Shown: one piece after another, positions 14,427-18,240 of the stretch
Position numbering within the stretch: position 1 is the first letter of the stretch
Layout: each line of letters begins with the position of its first letter
Position numbers and translations under genes: made by a program
DNA from: Desulfobacteraceae bacterium
GTDB taxonomy: Bacteria > Desulfobacterota > DSM-4660 > Desulfatiglandales > JALVMZ01
Assembly (NCBI GenBank): GCA_027032655.1
Contig: JALVMZ010000125.1
Span: 1 to 18,240, forward strand
DNA: 18,240 bases
Direction of reading: 5' to 3'
Notes under the pieces: generated by a model
Told to the model about the DNA's origin: nothing
Database searches by the model: none
What the model saw: the letters and a program-made list of their open reading frames with translations, nothing else

Positions 14427-15749
14427 ATGGATAGATATCTGGTTTCGATTGTTAGATATAGCAAACCGTATAAATCTGTGAAGAAGGCTGTTGAACTATC
14501 TAATGGCCTGAAGGGCCTGAGCCCAGATGCCAGTGTATTTATCAAGCCCAATGTGGTTTTCTGGTCAAAGGCAGTTGATTTTCCAAAGTGGGGTGTTATT
14601 ACAACTTCAAGGGTTGTGCATGATATGGTGGTGGTTCTGAAAGAGCATGGAGTTCGGAACATTACATTAGGAGAAGGGATTGTAACTTTCCATCCAAAGG
14701 ATAGAGATACACCGTCTCACGCTTTTGAGACCCTGGGTTATAATGAGCTAAGCAAAAGATACGGTGTTAAGGTAATAAATGTGTTCGATAGACCATTTAA
14801 AAGGGTGGATTTGGGAGGAGGAATATCACTCAATTTTAATCAGGATGCAATTGAGAGTGATTTTATAGTAAATCTCCCTGTATTAAAGACCCATGCCCAG
14901 GCAGTGGTAAGTCTTGGAATAAAAAACCTGAAGGGTTTGATTGATATAAATTCAAGAAAGAGGTGCCATAGTGCTGATCCAGTTAAGGATTTAAATTTCA
15001 TGATCTCAAAATTAGCGGATAAGATGCCACCCATGTTTACGCTTATTGACGGAATCTATACCATTGAGCGGGGGCCAGCATATGATGGCAAGGCAAGGAG
15101 GAGTGATCTTCTGGTTGCTTCAAATGATGTATATTCAGCAGATAAGGTGGGCGCAAAATTGTTGGGTTACGAACCCGCTGATATCACTTATATAAGGAAT
15201 TCTTTGATGGAGAAGCACAGATCCACTGATCTTACGGATGTGCATGTAATAGGAGAGAGGATTGAAGATGTGGCCTCATTTCATCAATATGAGTTCCCAT
15301 ATGGAAATGATAATTCACTGCCGATACCATTAATTAGAATGGGGATAAAAGGGCTTTCCTATCCAAAATATGATTCAACTCTGTGCACATATTGTTCTGG
15401 CCTAAATGGTGTAGTGCTTTACGCAATTGCCAGGGCCTGGAAGGGACAGACCTGGGATGGAGTTGAGATACTCACAGGAAAAAGGATGAGACCAAGTGGA
15501 AAGATGAATAAGACCATACTGCTTGGTAAATGCATGTATAAACTAAATAAAGATAGCCCTGATATAAAAGAGATGATAGCGGTTAAGGGCTGTCCACCTG
15601 AGCCTTCACAGATATTGTCTGCATTAAGACAGGCAGGGATAGATGCTGATCCATCCATAATTCTGGAACCGGATAAGTATCCTGCTCTTTTTATGGCAAA
15701 GTATCAGTGGAAAAGGGAGTTTGAAGAGAGTTTTTTCAGGGTAGAATAG
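14427..15749 (+). CDS. DUF362 domain protein with four C-terminal cysteines
   Basis: A 440-residue protein whose first 300 residues match the DUF362 pattern: FIKPNVV at 38-44, a conserved GEG near 82-84, NLPVLKTHAQAVVSLGIKNLKGL at about 149-171, and LIDGI near 207. Many DUF362 proteins carry a ferredoxin domain; this one instead has CTYC (320, 323), GKC369MY and KGC389PPEP. These could bind one [4Fe-4S] cluster or a zinc ion. No signal peptide or membrane helix is seen, so it should be cytoplasmic. The ATG lies 10 nt after the polyprenyl synthase stop, with AAAGA at short distance and a stronger GGAG farther away; translation may be coupled. It ends the operon and is followed by the sat promoter region. 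Function is unknown; a redox or cofactor role is inferred from the cysteines. Confidence 0.85.
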   Translation: MDRYLVSIVRYSKPYKSVKKAVELSNGLKGLSPDASVFIKPNVVFWSKAVDFPKWGVITTSRVVHDMVVVLKEHGVRNITLGEGIVTFHPKDRDTPSHAFETLGYNELSKRYGVKVINVFDRPFKRVDLGGGISLNFNQDAIESDFIVNLPVLKTHAQAVVSLGIKNLKGLIDINSRKRCHSADPVKDLNFMISKLADKMPPMFTLIDGIYTIERGPAYDGKARRSDLLVASNDVYSADKVGAKLLGYEPADITYIRNSLMEKHRSTDLTDVHVIGERIEDVASFHQYEFPYGNDNSLPIPLIRMGIKGLSYPKYDSTLCTYCSGLNGVVLYAIARAWKGQTWDGVEILTGKRMRPSGKMNKTILLGKCMYKLNKDSPDIKEMIAVKGCPPEPSQILSALRQAGIDADPSIILEPDKYPALFMAKYQWKREFEESFFRVE

Positions 15750-15807
15750 TTTCGGTTTCCCACACTTTTAAAATCAAAACCATCATATCTGTTAAAGAAG
15801 ATTTCGA

Positions 15808-15827
15808 ATTAATCAATATAGATTAAT
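15808..15827. promoter_or_regulatory. Perfect 7-6-7 inverted repeat upstream of the sat promoter
   Basis: ATTAATC and GATTAAT flank a 6-nt centre (AATATA). The centre lies about 80 bp before the predicted sat start, an activator-like position. The stem is A/T-rich with no T-run right after it, so a terminator for the upstream DUF362 gene is less likely than a protein-binding site. Confidence 0.35.
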
Positions 15828-15862
15828 CCATTTAAAAAAATCAGGCCTCAACTATATTTTAC

Positions 15863-15897
15863 TTGACAATGATTACTGCTTGAGATATTATTCACAA
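15863..15897 (+). promoter_or_regulatory. Strong sat promoter with overlapping Rex/HcpR-like dyad
   Basis: TTGACA (15863-15868), a 17-nt spacer and TATTAT (15886-15891) form a near-consensus sigma-70 promoter; the start would be near 15898, about 76 nt before the sat ATG. The half-sites TTGAGA (15880-15885) and TCACAA (15892-15897) flank the -10 box exactly. They match TTGTGA-N6-TCACAA, the motif of Rex and CRP/FNR-type regulators, at 11 of 12 positions. A protein bound there should block RNA polymerase, so repression is the expected mode. Confidence 0.65.
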
Positions 15898-15973
15898 TTC
15901 CTTTTTAAGCCCTTTTAACTATTTGATTTCGTTAGTTTTCTAAAATTTTATATAAATAGAAAGGAGAGAATGT

Positions 15974-17233
15974 ATGGCAGAGATAGGACATGGTGGTAAA
16001 GAGATTGTAGAGAGGATTATGGATCCCTCTGAGGCAAAGGAGGCCATAAAAGGGCTTCCTGAGATCCCGGTAAGGAGCCAGATTGCAAATGAAATTATTG
16101 ACATAGCCTATGGATTTTTCTGCCCTCTTGAGGGATTTATGGGTAAGGCTGACCTGGATGGTGTTTGCAAAAACATGAGGCTTACAAATGGTGTTGTATG
16201 GAGTATCCCCATTCTGTTTGACCTCTCAGATCAGGAGATATCTGATTACAATGTAAAAGAGGGTGATAAGCTTCTGCTTACTTACATGGGAAATCCCATG
16301 GCTATTCTGGAAGTGGAGGATATCTACAAGTATGATAAAAGGGCCATGTGTGAGGCGGTATATGGCACAGCAGAGGAGAAACACCCGGGTTGTGCAAGGA
16401 CCTATCAGTATAAAGATAACTTTATTGGTGGGAAGGTGACACTGGTAAATAAACCAAAGATTAATCCTCCGTTTGATCCATACTTTATTCCACCCATTGA
16501 GATGAGGAAAAGATTCAGGGAAAAAGGATGGGAGAGGATTGTTGCCCATCAAACAAGGAATGTTCCTCACACGGGACATGAATGGTTGATGAAAGGTGCC
16601 TGGCTTCAAGCATATGCTGAACTCCCCATTGAAAAACCCCTTGTGGGGGTTCTTGTAAATGCAATCATAGGTGAGAAGAGGAAGGGCGACTACATCGATG
16701 AGGCTATAATACTGTGTCAGGATGAGTTGAGAAAGGCGGGATACTTTGGCGATCACAATCATATGACGTCACTTACATTCTGGGATATGAGATACGCTGG
16801 TCCGAGAGAGGCTGTTTTTCATGCAGCCTTGAGGGCAAATCTGGGATTAACACACCACATGTATGGAAGAGACCATGCTGGTGTAGGAACATACTATGGT
16901 CCATATGATGCACATCATCTCCTGGCATCTGTTAAGGATGATCTGAGCATTACCCCTGTTTACTCCATGAATTGGCTATATTGCCCCCACTGTGGCGAGA
17001 TTACATCTGAAGGGCTTTGCAATCACAGGGATGAATGGCAGAAGTTCAGCGGAACCGTTATCAGGAGCATCGTGCAGGATGGGGTCAAACCCCCACGGCT
17101 TATATTCAGACCTGAGGTGTTTGACCTTGTTATGGAATGTGCGGAGAAGTATGGTTTCGGCTCCCCATTTGTTACAGATGAGTATTTAGAGAAGAGAACA
17201 CCTGTTTTTACAATTCCACCAATGGAAGGTTAA
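15974..17233 (+). CDS. sat: Sulfate adenylyltransferase (ATP sulfurylase), dissimilatory type
   Basis: A 419-residue single-domain ATP sulfurylase that makes APS from sulfate and ATP, or the reverse in sulfur oxidisers. Active-site motifs are QTRN at 193-196, PHTGHE at 198-203 (HxxH type) and GRDHAGVG at 298-305. A zinc site of the type seen in dissimilatory and archaeal enzymes is C337, C340, C349 and H351. The length agrees with homo-oligomeric Sat without an APS kinase domain, which fits dissimilatory sulfate metabolism. The ATG has AAGGAGAG with 7 nt spacing; an out-of-frame ATG sits 4 nt upstream. Its own strong promoter is at 15863-15891. It is followed after 19 nt by the 99-residue gene and then by aprBA. 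Direction of flux (reduction, disproportionation or oxidation) cannot be told from this gene. Confidence 0.97.
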   Translation: MAEIGHGGKEIVERIMDPSEAKEAIKGLPEIPVRSQIANEIIDIAYGFFCPLEGFMGKADLDGVCKNMRLTNGVVWSIPILFDLSDQEISDYNVKEGDKLLLTYMGNPMAILEVEDIYKYDKRAMCEAVYGTAEEKHPGCARTYQYKDNFIGGKVTLVNKPKINPPFDPYFIPPIEMRKRFREKGWERIVAHQTRNVPHTGHEWLMKGAWLQAYAELPIEKPLVGVLVNAIIGEKRKGDYIDEAIILCQDELRKAGYFGDHNHMTSLTFWDMRYAGPREAVFHAALRANLGLTHHMYGRDHAGVGTYYGPYDAHHLLASVKDDLSITPVYSMNWLYCPHCGEITSEGLCNHRDEWQKFSGTVIRSIVQDGVKPPRLIFRPEVFDLVMECAEKYGFGSPFVTDEYLEKRTPVFTIPPMEG

Positions 17234-17252
17234 CATAAGAAGGAGGTAAATC

Positions 17253-17552
17253 ATGGCAGAAGAGAAATATCCCATTAATATCTGGGTTAATGAGGAGAGA
17301 TATGAGAAGCTCAAGGCTGCAGGCCTTGCTGATATGTGTGAAGAGATGCTTGCAGGCATGAAGGTGATAAGGGTATATGCCAATGATGAACAGAAAGATA
17401 AGATATTGAAGCTCTTTCCGACAGCAAAATTTGACAGTGCCACAACAAAGAGTATTGAGCTCCTTCCAAGGGAGGTCAAGGACGCCATATTTGATAAGGT
17501 AATAGAGAAGAAAAGTATTGATATTATGGAAGAATTTTTAAGCCAGTATTAA
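17253..17552 (+). CDS. Small conserved-looking protein between sat and aprB, unknown function
   Basis: A 99-residue acidic and basic mixed protein with no signal, no membrane segment and one cysteine (C29). It has a short strand-rich start (PINIWVNEERYEKL), a central KVIRVYANDEQKDKILKLFP, and a helical C terminus (VKDAIFDKVIEKKSIDIMEEFLSQY). GGAGG lies 7 nt before the ATG and only 19 nt separate it from the sat stop, so it is expressed with sat. Aromatic, Leu and Lys-Glu content suggest a compact cytoplasmic alpha/beta fold, perhaps a partner of Sat or of the APS reductase. I do not recognise the family with confidence. The position between sat and aprBA makes an accessory role in sulfate activation plausible. 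Confidence 0.85.
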   Translation: MAEEKYPINIWVNEERYEKLKAAGLADMCEEMLAGMKVIRVYANDEQKDKILKLFPTAKFDSATTKSIELLPREVKDAIFDKVIEKKSIDIMEEFLSQY

Positions 17553-17576
17553 TAACGGGTATGTGTGAGATTTTGC

Positions 17577-17604
17577 TTGACAGAGATTGAGAATCGATTA
17601 TAAA
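17577..17604 (+). promoter_or_regulatory. Strong promoter for aprBA with long leader
   Basis: TTGACA (17577-17582), a 16-nt spacer and TATAAA (17599-17604). The start would be near 17611, giving a leader of about 150 nt before aprB. This lets aprBA be made independently of sat. The TTGAGA half-site inside the spacer has no good partner here, so the dyad seen at sat is not repeated. Confidence 0.6.
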
Positions 17605-17657
17605 GAGACTTTGTTAAAAAATGCACAAGGAATAAAATTCAATAGTGAATCTTTTAA

Positions 17658-17668
17658 GAAAGGAGGTG
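17658..17668 (+). other. Orphan extended Shine-Dalgarno in the aprB leader
   Basis: GAAAGGAGGTG matches the anti-Shine-Dalgarno tail over 11 nt but lies about 94 nt before the aprB start, which has its own GAGGAGG. The only start codons nearby give ORFs of four or five codons. A ribosome standby site or a remnant of a lost small gene is possible. Confidence 0.35.
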
Positions 17669-17762
17669 TGGGGCTTAGGTAAGTTTTTGATATTTATGTG
17701 ATTTAAATCTAATGCTGAATTTAATTTTGTTAACTTAACTAATTCAATGAGGAGGTTTAGGA

Positions 17763-18209
17763 ATGCCAAGTTATGTCATTAATGAAAAATGCGATGGTTG
17801 CAAAGGGCAGGACAAGACAGCTTGCATGTATATCTGCCCTAATGACTTGATGGTCTTGGATAAAGAGAGGATGAAGGCATACAATCAGGAGCCAACCTAT
17901 TGCTGGGAGTGTTACTGCTGTGTAAAGATCTGCCCACAGCAGGCAATGGATGTAAGAGGATATGCTGATTTTATGCCGCTGGGTGCTGCATCAACTCCAC
18001 TGAGGGGGAGCCAGGACATCATGTGGACAATCAAATTCAGGGATGGAAGGATTAAGAGGTTTAAGTATCCCACTAGGAATACACCAGAGGGATCTATCCA
18101 GGCGCTGGAAGGGTTTCCTGAGGCTAAGGCGGAGGATATTAATAATAACCTACTCCTTGGCGAGCCGGATATTATGGGAGTGGGAGAACTCCCCACAGTT
18201 AAGAGTTAA
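17763..18209 (+). CDS. aprB: Adenylylsulfate reductase beta subunit
   Basis: The 148-residue Fe-S subunit of APS reductase, which passes electrons to the FAD-bearing AprA for APS reduction to sulfite and AMP. Two [4Fe-4S] sets are visible: C10-x2-C13...C21-x3-C25 with the insertion typical of AprB (CDGCKGQDKTACMYICP), and C47-x2-C50-x2-C53-x3-C57 (CWECYCCVKICP). The C-terminal part has the conserved PLRGSQDIMWTIKFRDG and a tail that wraps AprA in known structures. Length is close to that of archaeal and short bacterial AprB. GAGGAGG precedes the ATG. aprA begins 15 nt after the stop, in the usual B-then-A order. Confidence 0.97.
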   Translation: MPSYVINEKCDGCKGQDKTACMYICPNDLMVLDKERMKAYNQEPTYCWECYCCVKICPQQAMDVRGYADFMPLGAASTPLRGSQDIMWTIKFRDGRIKRFKYPTRNTPEGSIQALEGFPEAKAEDINNNLLLGEPDIMGVGELPTVKS

Positions 18210-18224
18210 GAAAGGAGGAATGAA

Positions 18225-18240
18225 ATGGAAAGATTTACAA
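18225..18240 (+). CDS. aprA: Adenylylsulfate reductase alpha subunit, 5' end only
   Basis: Only five codons (MERFT) lie in the window. The ATG at 18225 is preferred because GGAGG ends 6 nt upstream; the ATG at 18220 is too close to it. Identity rests on the position right after aprB, since aprBA is nearly always paired; the visible residues alone would not prove it. Confidence 0.75.

Noticed and set aside
16226..16762. 178-codon minus-strand ORF inside sat
   Set aside because: It covers Sat active-site codons on the plus strand and shows no family features of its own.
17587..17604. Second Rex-like dyad at the aprB promoter
   Set aside because: Only the TTGAGA half-site is present; the opposite half reads TATAAA and matches TCACAA at three of six positions.
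17637..17650. ATTCA-N4-TGAAT inverted repeat in the aprB leader
   Set aside because: Five A/T-rich base pairs are expected often by chance in such a leader.

Overview
This window looks like chromosomal DNA from an anaerobic sulfate-reducing or sulfur-disproportionating bacterium of moderately low GC. The main evidence is the + strand run sat - small ORF - aprB - start of aprA at the right end, which is the sulfate activation and APS reduction module. A Desulfobacterota or Nitrospirota relative would fit the Fe-S-rich gene content, but no phylogenetic marker here settles it. No rRNA, tRNA, CRISPR array or insertion sequence was seen.

Layout. (1) 24-1316 (+): a CCA-adding/poly(A) polymerase-type nucleotidyltransferase with an HD domain. 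Its 3' end overlaps, tail to tail by 11 nt, a membrane-anchored IscU/NifU-like scaffold (1306-1725, -). (2) 1900-6699 (-): a three-gene redox operon. It encodes a Cys-ligated molybdopterin oxidoreductase without a Tat signal, a four-cluster ferredoxin subunit, and a GltD-like FAD/NAD(P) protein with extra ferredoxin domains. The last protein carries a degenerate NuoF-type Fe-S domain at its N terminus. No NrfD-type membrane subunit is present, so a soluble complex is likely. (3) 6777-8402 (-): an exported amidohydrolase and a stand-alone LigD-type 3'-phosphoesterase. (4) 8470-11214 (-): a sulfur-handling group made of a TauE/SafE-type exporter with a signal peptide, a small membrane protein with an EMC3/DUF106-like layout, and a secreted rhodanese. 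It starts from a consensus sigma-70-type promoter with a leader of about 160 nt and ends at a strong intrinsic terminator. (5) 11494-15749 (+): a putative lipoprotein, rimO, a long-chain polyprenyl diphosphate synthase and a DUF362 protein, tightly packed. (6) 15863-18240 (+): sat behind a strong promoter whose -10 box lies inside a Rex/HcpR-like dyad, then a 99-residue protein of unknown function, then aprB and aprA behind a second strong promoter with a leader of about 150 nt.

How the parts may work together (inference). Sat and AprBA convert sulfate to APS and then to sulfite. The neighbouring TauE-like transporter and secreted rhodanese could move and handle sulfite, thiosulfate or sulfane sulfur across the membrane. 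The cytoplasmic molybdo-enzyme operon could couple a sulfur or other small substrate to NAD(P)H or ferredoxin. The points most worth a second look are the putative redox-responsive operator on the sat promoter, the TauE/EMC3-like/rhodanese set with its unusual non-coding elements, the ligand-less NuoF-type domain on the GltD-like subunit, the membrane-tethered IscU-like protein, and two orphan extended Shine-Dalgarno sequences in leaders of sulfur genes.
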